Below are positions 34,761-44,450 of a DNA stretch of 64,000 bases, piece after piece. The notes below the pieces were generated by a model. It saw only the letters and a list, made by a program, of their open reading frames with translations, ran no database searches and was not told the DNA's origin. The position numbers were made by a program, and so were the translations under genes. Each line of letters starts with the position of its first letter. The first letter of the stretch is position 1. This DNA comes from CAILZL01 sp049840395 (GTDB taxonomy: Bacteria; Pseudomonadota; Gammaproteobacteria; Steroidobacterales; Steroidobacteraceae): the NCBI GenBank assembly GCA_049840395.1, contig JASGLD010000002.1, positions 248,001-312,000 on the forward strand, given 5' to 3'.

Positions 34761-35126
34761 ATGCGGCAAGCTATTCTTTCGGTTATTGGGCTAAGTATCG
34801 TCTTGCCACTGACAACACAGGCGCATCATTCGGCTGCTGCATTCGACCGCAGTCATCCGGTAACCATGACCGGCACGGTGAAGCAATTCATCTGGTCGAA
34901 CCCACATACCTGGGTCAAGTTGCTGGTACCGAATGGCAAGGGCGGCGAAGACGAATACATGTTGGAAGGTCCACCGCTGGGCATGATGGCCAGCAAGGGC
35001 TGGAACGGCAAGACGCTCAAAACAGGCGACAAGGTTCGTATGCTGGTGGCGCCGTACAAGGATGGCACCAAGCGGGGTGAATTCATGGTGGTGCGTAACG
35101 ATAAGGGTGAAGTGCTGAAGTTCTAA
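34761..35126 (+). CDS. DUF6152 family secreted protein
   Basis: 121 aa. The signal peptide (LSVIGLSIVLPLTTQAHHSA) is followed by the family hallmarks AHHSAAAFDRSHPVTMTGTV and WSNPHTWVKLLV. The segment GWNGKTLKTGDKVRMLVAPY resembles an OB-like barrel strand set. GGAG lies six bases before ATG 34761. Function unknown; such genes often occur in runs with TonB receptors and the next two gene types. Confidence 0.85.
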   Translation: MRQAILSVIGLSIVLPLTTQAHHSAAAFDRSHPVTMTGTVKQFIWSNPHTWVKLLVPNGKGGEDEYMLEGPPLGMMASKGWNGKTLKTGDKVRMLVAPYKDGTKRGEFMVVRNDKGEVLKF

Positions 35127-35163
35127 GCCACTACTCACTGCATCATCGAACTATAGGCAAATC

Positions 35164-36012
35164 ATGACTCGAACCAAGGTTTCAAAAGCCGATAAGTTTT
35201 TCATGCTTGTCGGCATGCTGTGCTTAAGCAATGCTCAGGCACAAATTACGCCGGCTACCGAAGAAGACATTGTAGAAGCGCCTGGTGCTTTCCAAGATCA
35301 GCTGCGCGGTAAGGCGGACAAACTCAATGTCAGCAAGGGACGGTCAGCACAGGCGGCAAAAGCCGAGGCGAATGCTCCGAAAGTGCAGGCACCGAAGCAG
35401 AGTGGTGCACCTACCGATCTGACCGGCACCTGGCGTGGTGGTGGTCTATCCGCCCAGGGTGGTAAGGACATGACCGTGCAGGGTCCGCGGCCGGGCCTGC
35501 GCGTCAACACCAAGGTGGAAACCAGCCGCATTTGCTATCCGTATTCGGGCTTGGTGCCGGCCACGACCACCATCTATCAGCAAGGCGATCTGATCACGCT
35601 GGTGCAAGATAGTCAGCTACGTGTACGTCGTATCTATCTCAATGCGCAGCATGCGCAACCCGTGGTGCCGAGTTATGGCGGCGATTCGGTGGGACATTGG
35701 GAGGGCGACACGCTGGTGGTGGACACCATCGGTCTGAAAGGTCCATTGCAGGTGCTCGATCTGGACATCGACAAGGGTAACTGGAATTTCCTGATGACCA
35801 CCCCCACGCTGCATGTGGTCGAGCGCATCAAGAAGATCAACGATGGTGAGCAGCTGGAACATCAGATCACCTTCGACGATGCAGCCACCAAGATGCAGAC
35901 CTATACCATCACGCATACCTTCAAGTACGCACCCGGTGTGCGCAGCAATGAAGACGAATGCGAAGATGCCAGCGAATATTTCGGCCCCCAATATCCGGCA
36001 GAGCTGCGCTAG
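35164..36012 (+). CDS. Secreted protein, uncharacterised (paralogue of the following lipoprotein)
   Basis: 282 aa with a signal peptide (FFMLVGMLCLSNAQAQITPA). After an Ala/Lys-rich linker (about 45-85), DLTGTWRGGG starts a beta-rich domain. SVGHWEGDTLVVDTIGLKGP parallels SIGSWQGDTLLVDVVNIRPE in the next gene, and both continue with LHVVERIKKI / LHMVERLRLT and FDDAATKMQTYTITHTFKY / FEDPATYSVPWDTVLTFTR, so the two are homologous. Likely periplasmic or surface-exposed. Function not recognised. Confidence 0.8.
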   Translation: MTRTKVSKADKFFMLVGMLCLSNAQAQITPATEEDIVEAPGAFQDQLRGKADKLNVSKGRSAQAAKAEANAPKVQAPKQSGAPTDLTGTWRGGGLSAQGGKDMTVQGPRPGLRVNTKVETSRICYPYSGLVPATTTIYQQGDLITLVQDSQLRVRRIYLNAQHAQPVVPSYGGDSVGHWEGDTLVVDTIGLKGPLQVLDLDIDKGNWNFLMTTPTLHVVERIKKINDGEQLEHQITFDDAATKMQTYTITHTFKYAPGVRSNEDECEDASEYFGPQYPAELR

Positions 36013-36014
36013 AC

Positions 36015-36764
36015 ATGAAAATAAATCATCAACTCTGCGCATGTGTCGCGGCTATCTTGCTGTTGTCTGGTTGCAAGCCGGATACGGTCGAACAATCTGC
36101 GGCGGGTACGGCGGTGTCCGGCAAGCCCGCAGACTTATCGGGCATCTGGCAGCTGGCCAAACCGATTACGGCATTGACCACTACGGATGGCAAGGCGCCG
36201 CCGTTGTTACCCGAGGCCAAGCAACTGTATGACCAACGTCAGGCAGCGCGTGCCAAGGGCGATCTATCGGAAGATCCGGCTCAGCTATGCAAGCCGTTGG
36301 GTGAGCCGAGAGCATTTCTGGAAATGGGCTGGCCATTTCAGATTGCTCAATCGCAGGATCGTGTCGACATTCTGTATCAATGGAATCGTCTGGATCATGT
36401 CATTCCCATCCTGGCGGAACATGAGCCGTTGAAAGGTCCGTTCTACTTCGGTGAATCCATCGGTTCCTGGCAGGGCGATACCTTGTTGGTGGATGTAGTC
36501 AACATCCGGCCGGAAAGCTGGCTCGATCCCACTGGCTTGCCGCACTCCGATCAGCTGCACATGGTCGAGCGCCTGCGCCTGACCGACAGCAATACTTTGG
36601 AAGTGAGCATGCATTTCGAAGATCCCGCCACTTACTCGGTGCCTTGGGATACGGTGCTGACGTTTACCCGCAAGCCGGACCTGAAGATTGCAGAAGATGT
36701 CTGTCTGGAACGCATCGACCTGCGCGACCGGTACTGGTCACTCAATAACGCACTCAAAAAATAG
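36015..36764 (+). CDS. Lipoprotein, uncharacterised
   Basis: 249 aa. The lipobox is LLLSGC, with the lipidated cysteine near residue 20 (VAAILLLSGCKPD). The mature protein has DLSGIWQLAKP, the SIGSWQGDTLLVDVV block shared with the upstream gene, and an ending DVCLERIDLRDRYWSLNN. ATG 36015 is three bases after the upstream stop, so the pair is co-transcribed. Likely anchored to an envelope membrane. Function not recognised. Confidence 0.8.
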   Translation: MKINHQLCACVAAILLLSGCKPDTVEQSAAGTAVSGKPADLSGIWQLAKPITALTTTDGKAPPLLPEAKQLYDQRQAARAKGDLSEDPAQLCKPLGEPRAFLEMGWPFQIAQSQDRVDILYQWNRLDHVIPILAEHEPLKGPFYFGESIGSWQGDTLLVDVVNIRPESWLDPTGLPHSDQLHMVERLRLTDSNTLEVSMHFEDPATYSVPWDTVLTFTRKPDLKIAEDVCLERIDLRDRYWSLNNALKK

Positions 36765-36885
36765 CCCGTATCAGTGACTGTCCCTTTCACTAGGAAAGGG
36801 GCAGTTACACCGCCCCGCGTTGCGGCTCCATCGCTGAAAGACTATTCTCCAGCGGCTTGGCTGCACACTTAAGAACGGGGGAAGT

Positions 36886-37446
36886 ATGGATCTATCGCGC
36901 GTGATTCTGGGGTCATCCTTGCTGGCCATCGTTGCCGGCGGCGTGTGCGCCGTGGTGGTGGCACAGCAGCCCGCACGCCAACCTGCGACCTTGGAGCAGC
37001 GTATGGCGCAATTCCGTGAAAGTCCTGCCGAGGAAGCGGCCAAGCAGGTAGTGCTGACGCGTTTCAAACTGCGTCAGGAAGGCAAGTACATGGAATTGAT
37101 GAAGTACTTGAGCGAGGACTTCACCGAACACATGACGCCGGCGCGTATGTCCAAGAACGGCAAGACCGCCTATCAGAATCAGTTGGAACAGGCGCAGCGT
37201 ATGTCGGCTTCACCCACCACGGTCGATCCGGCGGTGGCCAACTATCCCGTGCAGGCGCGCGCCAGTGAAGATCTGGTGACGCTGTTCCATGCCTTCGGTT
37301 GCGATATCTTCCGCGTCAAGAACGGCAAGGTCTCCGATCATTGGGATTGCACGCCCTGGGAGCCGTTCTCGAATGTGGGCGAGCGTAAACAGATTGAGGA
37401 TCAGGTGAAGGCCGAACAGGCGAAGGCAGCGGCGGCGACCAAGTAG
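36886..37446 (+). CDS. Secreted SnoaL-like protein
   Basis: 186 aa. The N-terminal hydrophobic segment VILGSSLLAIVAGGVCAVVV is a signal peptide or anchor. The body resembles the SnoaL/NTF2 fold: VLTRFKLRQEGKYMELMKYL, then a C-terminal CDIFRVKNGKVSDHWDCTPW, the FRVxxGKxxxHWD pattern of this family. A Lys/Ala-rich tail follows. GGGGGAAGT precedes ATG 36886. It ends the TonB-receptor run on this strand. Specific function unknown. Confidence 0.75.
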   Translation: MDLSRVILGSSLLAIVAGGVCAVVVAQQPARQPATLEQRMAQFRESPAEEAAKQVVLTRFKLRQEGKYMELMKYLSEDFTEHMTPARMSKNGKTAYQNQLEQAQRMSASPTTVDPAVANYPVQARASEDLVTLFHAFGCDIFRVKNGKVSDHWDCTPWEPFSNVGERKQIEDQVKAEQAKAAAATK

Positions 37447-37472
37447 TGTCAGATTCGCAACGTCTAGTTAAC

Positions 37473-37618
37473 GTCATGCCCGCTTAGGCGGGCATCCAGT
37501 AGGAAAATGATTCAACTAGATTACAAACTGCGTCCTGCAGTCTGCCCTACGGGTCATCGGCTAACCGATGCTCGCTTCGGCATCCTGCCTGCGCAGTCCC
37601 GCATTCGCGGGAATGACG
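37473..37618. repeat. REP-like intergenic repeat (GTCATGCCCGC ends)
   Basis: The left part carries the hairpin ATGCCCGC-TTAG-GCGGGCAT (37475-37494). The right part carries CCCGCATTCGCGGG (37598-37611) followed by AATGACG, so the ends GTCAT and ATGAC are inverted. This is a common proteobacterial dispersed-repeat form. The gap 37447-37667 otherwise shows no gene. Confidence 0.7.
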
Positions 37619-37667
37619 AATGGCAGGGTTATTCTGGTTTTGTCATTGCGTTTTGCAGGAGGCGTTT

Positions 37668-37880
37668 ATGCGCATGCTAAAGCTGATTGTGGTTGTGGCA
37701 ATTGCCATGTTGAATTTAAGCGCACAGGCGGCCAAGGCGCCCTGGTATCTGTGGCGGCATCAAGTCGATGGCGTCGCCGTTGGCAAGGATGTCTGTGCAC
37801 AGCAGATGCAGGGTTCCTGGATGATCATGGGTGGCCCCTTCCAGGATGATCGCTGCAAAGTGCCAGGATTGCCGGACTAA
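37668..37880 (+). CDS. Small secreted protein, uncharacterised
   Basis: 70 aa. AGGAGG sits six bases before ATG 37668. A signal peptide (LIVVVAIAMLNLSAQAA) leaves a mature ~48-residue protein with two cysteines (VGKDVCAQQMQG and DDRCKVPGLPD) that could form a disulfide. It begins KAPWYLWRHQVDG. I recognise no family. A short stem-loop (37915-37939) follows it. Confidence 0.65.
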   Translation: MRMLKLIVVVAIAMLNLSAQAAKAPWYLWRHQVDGVAVGKDVCAQQMQGSWMIMGGPFQDDRCKVPGLPD

Positions 37881-37914
37881 TCAGGTAGCAGGGTTGGCGG
37901 TTTCGATCGCAGGT

Positions 37915-37939
37915 CTGACGGATATGTGCTACCCGTCAG
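37915..37939 (+). terminator. Stem-loop after the small secreted-protein gene
   Basis: CTGACGG and CCGTCAG pair around an 11-nt loop, with a pyrimidine-rich TCTTTTCTC about 15 bases downstream. It is a weak candidate terminator. The rest of 37881-38110 shows only possible promoter sequence for the next gene. Confidence 0.35.
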
Positions 37940-38110
37940 GCGGGAAGGCCGGTCTTTTCTCAAAATGACTTCGACTGCGACAGCTCACGCGGCTGTATAA
38001 AAATTATTTACTCCACAGCAGATCGCAGCGCCGTAAAACATGGCAGCATGCGCTCCATTCAGATCGGCTGATTCTGAATTAAAAATCAATTGAGCATAGG
38101 GAGCGCGTCG

Positions 38111-41100
38111 ATGCTGCGAGCTGTACAGTGGCGGGGCTGGGTGTGCGTGTGGTTGGCTGGTTTGATGGTGCTGGCGGGGTGCAATCGCACCGAGCGTTTG
38201 AACGCACAGGCCAAGGATGCCTGGAGCGCGGTGATCAGCGCGCATACCAGCGGCGTTGTATCACGCAAGTCCGAAGTGCGCGTGTTGTTCGCCAGCGATG
38301 TGGTACCCGAAACGGGCGCTGACGCCAAAGCCGTGTTGAGCATCGATCCCGCCGTGCCCGGCGAATTGCAGTTCAAAGGCGCACGCGAACTGGTGTTGAC
38401 GCCGACCAAGGATCTGGAATCGGGTCGTCAGTACACGGTGACGGTATCGCCCAAGGGCTTGAAGGGCGTGCCGCAGGATATTCAGCCGTATCAATTTGCT
38501 TTCAAGGTACAAACGCCACAGTTCGATGTCGCCTTGCAAAGTCTGGAATCCGATCCCGCCGACGATCAGCGCATGAATCTACGCGGCACCTTAAGCACCT
38601 CGGATGCGGAAGATGCAGCCAAGATCGAACAACTCATCGCGGTGAGCTACCTCGATACGGCGCACACACCGGTGTGGACGCATTCCAGCGATGGCTTGAC
38701 GCACACCTTTGTCATCTCCGGTTTACAGCGGCAGAAGGAAGGCAAGCCGGTGACCGTCAAATTGGACGGCAAGCCGATTGGCTCAACGCACACCGGCGAG
38801 TTGCAGATGCAAGTGCCGGCCATCGGCGCATTTATTGTCACCGATGCGCTGGCCCGTGAAGAAGAGGGCAGCAAGCAGATTCGCATCTACTTCTCCGACA
38901 GCCTCAACGACAAGCAGAACCTGCGTGGCCTGGTCGCGCTGTCGGCAGGCGAATTCACAACCAGCATCGATTCCAACATGCTGGTGCTGTATCCCAAGGG
39001 CGAGTTGAGCGGTGAAGTCACCGTCACCTTGGAAGCGGGCATCGCCAATCAACGCGGCGACAAGATGCAGGACAAGGTGGTGCGCACGCTCACCTTTACC
39101 AGCGAAAAGCCGCAGGTGCGGTTTGTTGGCAGCGGCGTGATCTTGCCGGAGGGCAAGGTATTGAGTGTGCCCTTCGAAGCCGTGAGTGCGCGTTCGGTGC
39201 GCGTCACTGCGACGCGCATTTACGACGACAACATGGCGCAGTTTCTGCAGGTGAACAAGCTTGGCAGTAATTACGAGATCGGTCGCGTCGGTCGCTATAT
39301 GTGGCGCAAGACCGTTACGCTCACCGGACCCATGACCGGCCGTTGGACGCGCTACTCGCTGGATGTTTCCGAGCTGCTGCAAAAAAATCCAGGGGGCATG
39401 TTTCAGTTATCGCTGCAATTGTCGCCGGCCGATTCGGCTTATCAATGCGCTGCAGCCGGCGAGGGCGGTACCGCAGCGCCGGTGGAACCGGAGTTGCGTA
39501 ATCAGGAGGACGGCGATACCGGCATGCCTTCGGCCTGGGACTATGCCGACGATTACTTCGGTGTGGATGATGAAGGTGAGGACTACAACGCGCGCTGGAA
39601 CGATCGCAACGATCCCTGCAAAGCAGCGTACTTCACCTTCAATCAGAACGTACGTGCACAGAGAAATGTGCTGGCGTCGAATATCGGCCTGATTGTAAAG
39701 AGCGACCAGCGCGGCAAGTTGCTGGCCACCGTGACCGATCTGCGCACGGCGCAGGTGAAGTCGGGCGCCACGTTGTCGGTGCGCAACTATCAGAATCAAG
39801 TGATCGCCACCGCCACCAGCGATAGCAATGGTCTGGCCACTATCGAACCCAAGGGCACACCCTTCCTGTTGGTGGCCGAGTCCGGTGGGCAGAAGGGTTA
39901 TCTCAAACTCAATAATGGCAATGCGCTGCCGGTCAGTCACTTCGATGTGGGTGGCGAGACCATCAGCAAGGGTTTGAAGGGGATGATTTATGGCGAACGC
40001 GGCGTATGGCGGCCGGGCGACGACATTCATTTGACCTTCGTCGTACAGGACAAGGACAAAACGCTGCCTGAGAACCATCCCGCCACGCTGGAGCTGAGCG
40101 ATCCACGCGGTCGTTTGGTGCAAACCGTCGTCAATGCCAAGCCGGTAGGTGGCTTCTATCGCTTCGACGTCAAGACCACAGCCGATGCGCCCACGGGCGA
40201 TTGGAGTGCCAAGGTTACATTGGGCGGCGTCAGCTTCAGCAAACAGGTGAAAGTCGAAACGGTGATGCCCAACCGTTTGAAGATCACACTCGATTTCGGC
40301 AAGGATATTTTGAGCGCCGATAAACCGTTGAGCGGCAGCGTCAACTCGCAATGGCTGTCCGGCGCTACGGCTGCAGGTTTGAAAGCCGATGTGAAGTTGC
40401 GCCTGGTGCCCACGCCTACCAAGTTCAATCGCTTTACCGATTACAGCTTTGACGATCCGGCACGCGAGTTTGCACCGGAGCCCGAAGATGTATTCGAAGG
40501 CACCTTGGATACCAAGGGCAATGCCGATTTCAAGAAAGAAATCGCTTTGGCGACCAAACCGCCCGGCATGCTGTCGGCCACGTTCACTACACGCGTGTTC
40601 GAGCGCGGCGGTGCTTTCAGTATCAATCGTGAAGCCACCACCTATGCGCCGTTCAAACGCTTCGTAGGTATTCGTCTGCCCAAGGGCGATGTGGCGCGTG
40701 GCATGTTGCAGACCGATCAGGATCACGTGGTCGAGCTGGCCAGCGTCAATGCCAGTGGCGCACCGACTGCAGCCAAGCTCAAGGTCACCCTGTACAAGGT
40801 GGATTGGCGCTGGTGGTGGGATAAGACCGGCGATTCATTGGCTCAGTATGTGCAGAGTCGCGCCAACGCCGTGGTTAGTGAAGAGGAAGTATCCATGGGT
40901 GCCAATGGCCAGGGCCAGTGGAAACTGCGCGTGAACTATCCACAGTGGGGCCGTTACTTGATTCGTGCCTGCGATATGCAGGGCGAACATTGTACCGGCA
41001 GCACCTTCTATATCGATTGGCCCTCGTGGGCAGGTCGTCAACGCGAGCAATCGGGACCGGCTGCCACCATGTTGAGCGTCACCGCCGACAAGGCCAAGTA

Positions 41101-43768
41101 CCAGGTGGGTGAAACAGCCACTATTCAACTGCCGGAAAGCGCACAGGGTCGTGCACTGGTGACCATTGAGAATGGCAGCGGCATTCTCGATGCACGCTGG
41201 ATCGAGCCCAAGCCCGGCAATACGCGCTTCACCGTGCCGGTGACGGCGTCCATGGCGCCGAATGTGTATGTGTCGGTGACCCTGGTGCAGCCGCACGAAG
41301 ATAAGAAGAACGATTTGCCGATTCGTTTGTACGGCGTCATTCCGTTGGAAGTTACCGATCCGCAGACTCACATCACGCCGGTAATCCAAGCAGCCAACGA
41401 GTGGCAGCCCGAATCCAAACCCACCGTGACGGTGAGTGAAGCCAAGGGTCATGCCATGACCTACACGCTGGCCGTGGTGGATGAAGGCTTGTTGTCATTG
41501 ACCAATTTCAAGACGCCCGATCTATATCAGCAGTTCTTCAAGCGTGAAGCCTTGGGCGTGAAGACCTGGGACTTATTTGATGATGTGGTTGGAGCTTATG
41601 GCGCCGAGCTGGAGCGCCTGTTGGCATTGGGTGGTTCGGATGGCACAAAGAACGATGCCGAAGATCAATCGCGCTCGCGCTTTCCACCTGTCGTGCAGGT
41701 GTTGGGGCCGTTTCAGTTGAAGGCAGGGGCAACCGCCAAACATGAGATTACCTTGCCGCGCTACATCGGCGCGGTGCGGGTGATGGTGGTGGCGGGTGAT
41801 AGTTCAACCGCTACCATGGCCTATGGTTCGGCGGATAAGTCTATCTATGTGCGCCAGCCGTTGATGATTCTGCCCACCATGCCGCGTGTGGTTGGACCGA
41901 ATGAAGATATCGCCGTGCCGGTATCCATTTTCGTTGCAGATGCCGCTATCAAGAATGTGGCGCTGACTATTCAACCGGATAGTTTGTTTGCCACTGTAGG
42001 CGACGCCACCACTCAAGTGAGCTTCACCCAGATCGAAGAGAAGTTGGGTGTGCTGCGTTTGAAGGCGGCCAACAAGCTGGGCAGGAGCCGCGTCAAATTC
42101 ACTGCGGTGAGCGGTAAGTATCGCGCCGAGAGCGAGATCAACATCGAGGTGCGCAGTTCCAATCCGCCCACCACGCGCTCGCAGAGCAAGGTGATTCAAC
42201 CTGGCGAAAGTTGGTCTACTACCGTCGTGCCGCATGGCATCGAGGGCACCAATAAAGTGACCCTGGAAGTTTCTGCTGTGCCGTCGTTGAACATCGAAAG
42301 CCGGCTGCGTTACCTGATCCAGTATCCGCATGGCTGTCTGGAACAAACCACTTCCTCGGTGTTTCCGCAATTGTTTCTGGGTTCGCTGGTGAAGTTGGAA
42401 GACGGCCGCAAGCGTGAAATCGAAGACAACATTCGCGCCGGTATCGAACGGCTGCGTTCCTTCCAATTGGCGAATGGCGGCTTCAGTTACTGGCCGGGCG
42501 CCAGCGGCGGCTTTGCCAACGGCTCGCTGGAAGGCTACACCCTGTGGGCAACGACCTATGCCAGTCACTTCCTGGTGGAAGCGGAGAAGGCGGGTTACAC
42601 CATTCCCACCGCCATGCGCGGCGGCATGATTCGTTACTTGAAGAGCGTGGCGCAGAACTGGAGCGGTAGCGCCACTTCAACCGCCAATCTCGGTTCGTCG
42701 CTGGATCAGGCCTATCGCTTGTACGTGTTGGCGCGCGCGGGTCAACCCGAGTTGGGCGCGATGAATCGCCTGCGTGAAGTGAATGGTCTGCAAGCGACGG
42801 AGCGCTGGATTCTGGCAGCGGCCTATCAACTGGCCGGCTTGCGTGATGTGGCCAAGGCGGTGGCGCCGAAAGATCCTCTCGCGGCACGCGATTACAAGAA
42901 CGGTCGCGACTACACCTTCGGTTCGGAATTACGCGATCACGCCATGGTGCTGCAAAGCCTGACCATTCTCGGTCAGTTGGATAAATCGCAGGATGTGGTG
43001 AAGGCCATCTCCGATCAGCTGAGTTCGGATAGTTGGTACTCCACTCAATCGGTGGCGTACTCGTTGATGGCCATGGCGCAGCTGACCGGCGCCAGCAACA
43101 ACGGCCCGTTTAATTTCGTACGCACCGTGGCGGGTAAGGCGCAAAACGTCACAGCGACTTCGCCGGTCTATCAAACCGAACTGACGCAAGTGCCGATGGC
43201 GGGGCAGGCGGTTGTGCTGCGCAATACCTCGCAGCAATTGTTGTTTGCCACGGTTGCCGTGCGTGGCATACCCGCAGCCGATACTGACGATGCAGAGTCG
43301 GCCGGTTTGGCATTGTCGGTGAGCTACACCGATGCCGATGGCAATAACGTCGATGTCTCGCGCCTGCAGCAGGGCACTGATGTCACCGCACACATCGAAG
43401 TGAAGAACGCCACCGCGTTGACCATCGACAATATCGCGCTGACGCAAATCGTTCCTGCGGGTTGGGAGATTCAGAACGATCGCATGGAAGGCACCGCGGC
43501 TACCGGCGAGCGCGATCAAAAAACCAAGAACCCCTACGATGGTTCACGCGAAGCCACCCGACCCAAGGTGGATTACGTGGACATTCGCGACGACCGCGTG
43601 CTGCAGTACTTCAGCCTCAAAGCCGGTGAGACCATTCGCTTCAACACCAAGGTGAATGCTGCTTATCGCGGTCGCTACTACCTGCCCAGCATACTGGCCG
43701 AAGCCATGTACGACGCCGGCAAGCATGCGCGCACCAAGGGTATGTGGACGGAAGTGGTAACCCAATGA
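38111..43768 (+). CDS. yfhM: Bacterial alpha-2-macroglobulin lipoprotein (YfhM-like)
   Basis: 1885 aa. The lipoprotein signal ends in LAGLMVLAGC. The protein has N-terminal MG-type beta domains, a central macroglobulin core (RPGDDIHLTFVVQDKDKTLP), and the thioester motif CLEQ in QYPHGCLEQTTSSVF with Cys near residue 1409. A helical thioester domain follows (RLRSFQLANGGFSYWPG), then a C-terminal receptor-binding-like domain. Such proteins are thought to trap invading proteases in the periplasm, working with PBP1c, whose gene pbpC is usually adjacent. Here a RAYT transposon separates the two. Several Asp/Glu-rich residues (DYADDYFGVDDEGEDYNARW) at ~477-496 form an unusual acidic insertion. Confidence 0.93.
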   Translation: MLRAVQWRGWVCVWLAGLMVLAGCNRTERLNAQAKDAWSAVISAHTSGVVSRKSEVRVLFASDVVPETGADAKAVLSIDPAVPGELQFKGARELVLTPTKDLESGRQYTVTVSPKGLKGVPQDIQPYQFAFKVQTPQFDVALQSLESDPADDQRMNLRGTLSTSDAEDAAKIEQLIAVSYLDTAHTPVWTHSSDGLTHTFVISGLQRQKEGKPVTVKLDGKPIGSTHTGELQMQVPAIGAFIVTDALAREEEGSKQIRIYFSDSLNDKQNLRGLVALSAGEFTTSIDSNMLVLYPKGELSGEVTVTLEAGIANQRGDKMQDKVVRTLTFTSEKPQVRFVGSGVILPEGKVLSVPFEAVSARSVRVTATRIYDDNMAQFLQVNKLGSNYEIGRVGRYMWRKTVTLTGPMTGRWTRYSLDVSELLQKNPGGMFQLSLQLSPADSAYQCAAAGEGGTAAPVEPELRNQEDGDTGMPSAWDYADDYFGVDDEGEDYNARWNDRNDPCKAAYFTFNQNVRAQRNVLASNIGLIVKSDQRGKLLATVTDLRTAQVKSGATLSVRNYQNQVIATATSDSNGLATIEPKGTPFLLVAESGGQKGYLKLNNGNALPVSHFDVGGETISKGLKGMIYGERGVWRPGDDIHLTFVVQDKDKTLPENHPATLELSDPRGRLVQTVVNAKPVGGFYRFDVKTTADAPTGDWSAKVTLGGVSFSKQVKVETVMPNRLKITLDFGKDILSADKPLSGSVNSQWLSGATAAGLKADVKLRLVPTPTKFNRFTDYSFDDPAREFAPEPEDVFEGTLDTKGNADFKKEIALATKPPGMLSATFTTRVFERGGAFSINREATTYAPFKRFVGIRLPKGDVARGMLQTDQDHVVELASVNASGAPTAAKLKVTLYKVDWRWWWDKTGDSLAQYVQSRANAVVSEEEVSMGANGQGQWKLRVNYPQWGRYLIRACDMQGEHCTGSTFYIDWPSWAGRQREQSGPAATMLSVTADKAKYQVGETATIQLPESAQGRALVTIENGSGILDARWIEPKPGNTRFTVPVTASMAPNVYVSVTLVQPHEDKKNDLPIRLYGVIPLEVTDPQTHITPVIQAANEWQPESKPTVTVSEAKGHAMTYTLAVVDEGLLSLTNFKTPDLYQQFFKREALGVKTWDLFDDVVGAYGAELERLLALGGSDGTKNDAEDQSRSRFPPVVQVLGPFQLKAGATAKHEITLPRYIGAVRVMVVAGDSSTATMAYGSADKSIYVRQPLMILPTMPRVVGPNEDIAVPVSIFVADAAIKNVALTIQPDSLFATVGDATTQVSFTQIEEKLGVLRLKAANKLGRSRVKFTAVSGKYRAESEINIEVRSSNPPTTRSQSKVIQPGESWSTTVVPHGIEGTNKVTLEVSAVPSLNIESRLRYLIQYPHGCLEQTTSSVFPQLFLGSLVKLEDGRKREIEDNIRAGIERLRSFQLANGGFSYWPGASGGFANGSLEGYTLWATTYASHFLVEAEKAGYTIPTAMRGGMIRYLKSVAQNWSGSATSTANLGSSLDQAYRLYVLARAGQPELGAMNRLREVNGLQATERWILAAAYQLAGLRDVAKAVAPKDPLAARDYKNGRDYTFGSELRDHAMVLQSLTILGQLDKSQDVVKAISDQLSSDSWYSTQSVAYSLMAMAQLTGASNNGPFNFVRTVAGKAQNVTATSPVYQTELTQVPMAGQAVVLRNTSQQLLFATVAVRGIPAADTDDAESAGLALSVSYTDADGNNVDVSRLQQGTDVTAHIEVKNATALTIDNIALTQIVPAGWEIQNDRMEGTAATGERDQKTKNPYDGSREATRPKVDYVDIRDDRVLQYFSLKAGETIRFNTKVNAAYRGRYYLPSILAEAMYDAGKHARTKGMWTEVVTQ

Positions 43769-43785
43769 TTTGACAAGTCTTAATT

Positions 43786-43809
43786 GTAGGGGCGTGATTC
43801 ATCACGCCC
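43786..43809 (+). repeat. REP sequence upstream of the RAYT gene
   Basis: GTAGGGGCGTGATTCAT followed by CACGCCC: a GTAG-type head plus a palindromic stem (GGGCGTGA/TCACGCCC). It is one of five near-identical copies in or next to this transposase gene. Confidence 0.9.
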
Positions 43810-43835
43810 GTCTTAAATCAAGGAGGAAAAAAGTA

Positions 43836-44450
43836 ATGAAGGATCATTTCTTTCGCCCTAAACGGAGATATATGCGTCTTCGTAACTACAACTACTCTGA
43901 AACCGGCGCTTATTTCGTAACGATATGTGCTTATCAAAAACGTTGTATGTTTGGTGAGATTAGTGACGGAGCAATGGTTCTAAATAAATTGGGAACGTTA
44001 ATAGAATCGACATGGCTGCAATTGTCAGATCATCTTCCGGGACTGGCACTGGATGAGTTTGTAATCATGCCCAATCACCTTCACGGTATTGTTGCGTTGT
44101 CGGGGACGGGCGTAATGAATTACGCCTCTACGGCTGGCGTCAATGTAGGGGCGCGATTTATCGCGCCTGCTCCGACTTCCCTTGGTGCAGTCATCCGTAG
44201 CTTCAAAGCCCGATGCACCGTGGTGTATCGCGCTGCCAATTCAACAGGCACTGATCCTCTATGGCAACGTAACTACTACGAGCATGTAATTCGCAACGGT
44301 AAGTCCTTGTGCGCTATTCGCGAGTACATTGTTAACAATCCAGCGCAATGGGCATTGGACCGAGAGAATCCAGATTTCGATGCATCGGCAATGGACGGGC
44401 GTGATGAATCACGCCCCTACGATGCACCACCACCCGGTGTAGGGGCGTAA
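43836..44450 (+). CDS. REP-associated tyrosine transposase (RAYT)
   Basis: 204 aa of the IS200-like Y1/HUH superfamily that acts on REP hairpins. The N-terminus YNYSETGAYFVTICAYQKRC, the metal-site histidines in VIMPNHLHGIV, and REYIVNNPAQW with the probable nucleophilic tyrosine are all present. AAGGAGG lies nine bases before ATG 43836. REPs lie upstream (43786), inside the gene (44108-44167), and over its end (44397-44460), so residues ~92-111 and the C-terminal ~17 residues are encoded by REP sequence. It has split the normal yfhM-pbpC pair. Whether the protein with its REP-derived insertion is active is open. Confidence 0.92.
   Translation: MKDHFFRPKRRYMRLRNYNYSETGAYFVTICAYQKRCMFGEISDGAMVLNKLGTLIESTWLQLSDHLPGLALDEFVIMPNHLHGIVALSGTGVMNYASTAGVNVGARFIAPAPTSLGAVIRSFKARCTVVYRAANSTGTDPLWQRNYYEHVIRNGKSLCAIREYIVNNPAQWALDRENPDFDASAMDGRDESRPYDAPPPGVGA
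44108..44167. repeat. Inverted REP pair inside the RAYT coding sequence
   Basis: A minus-oriented REP (44108-44131, GGGCGTAATGAATTACGCC then TCTAC) and a plus-oriented REP (44145-44167, GTAGGGGCGCGATTTAT then CGCGCC) are separated by 13 bp, forming a REPIN-like unit. The whole insertion is in frame and stop-free. Confidence 0.88.

Noticed and set aside
39407..40726. Long reverse-strand open frame opposite the alpha-2-macroglobulin gene
   Set aside because: It is a shadow of a real, domain-bearing gene; similar shadows occur opposite lepA (23805-24836) and the RHS gene (51166-51993).
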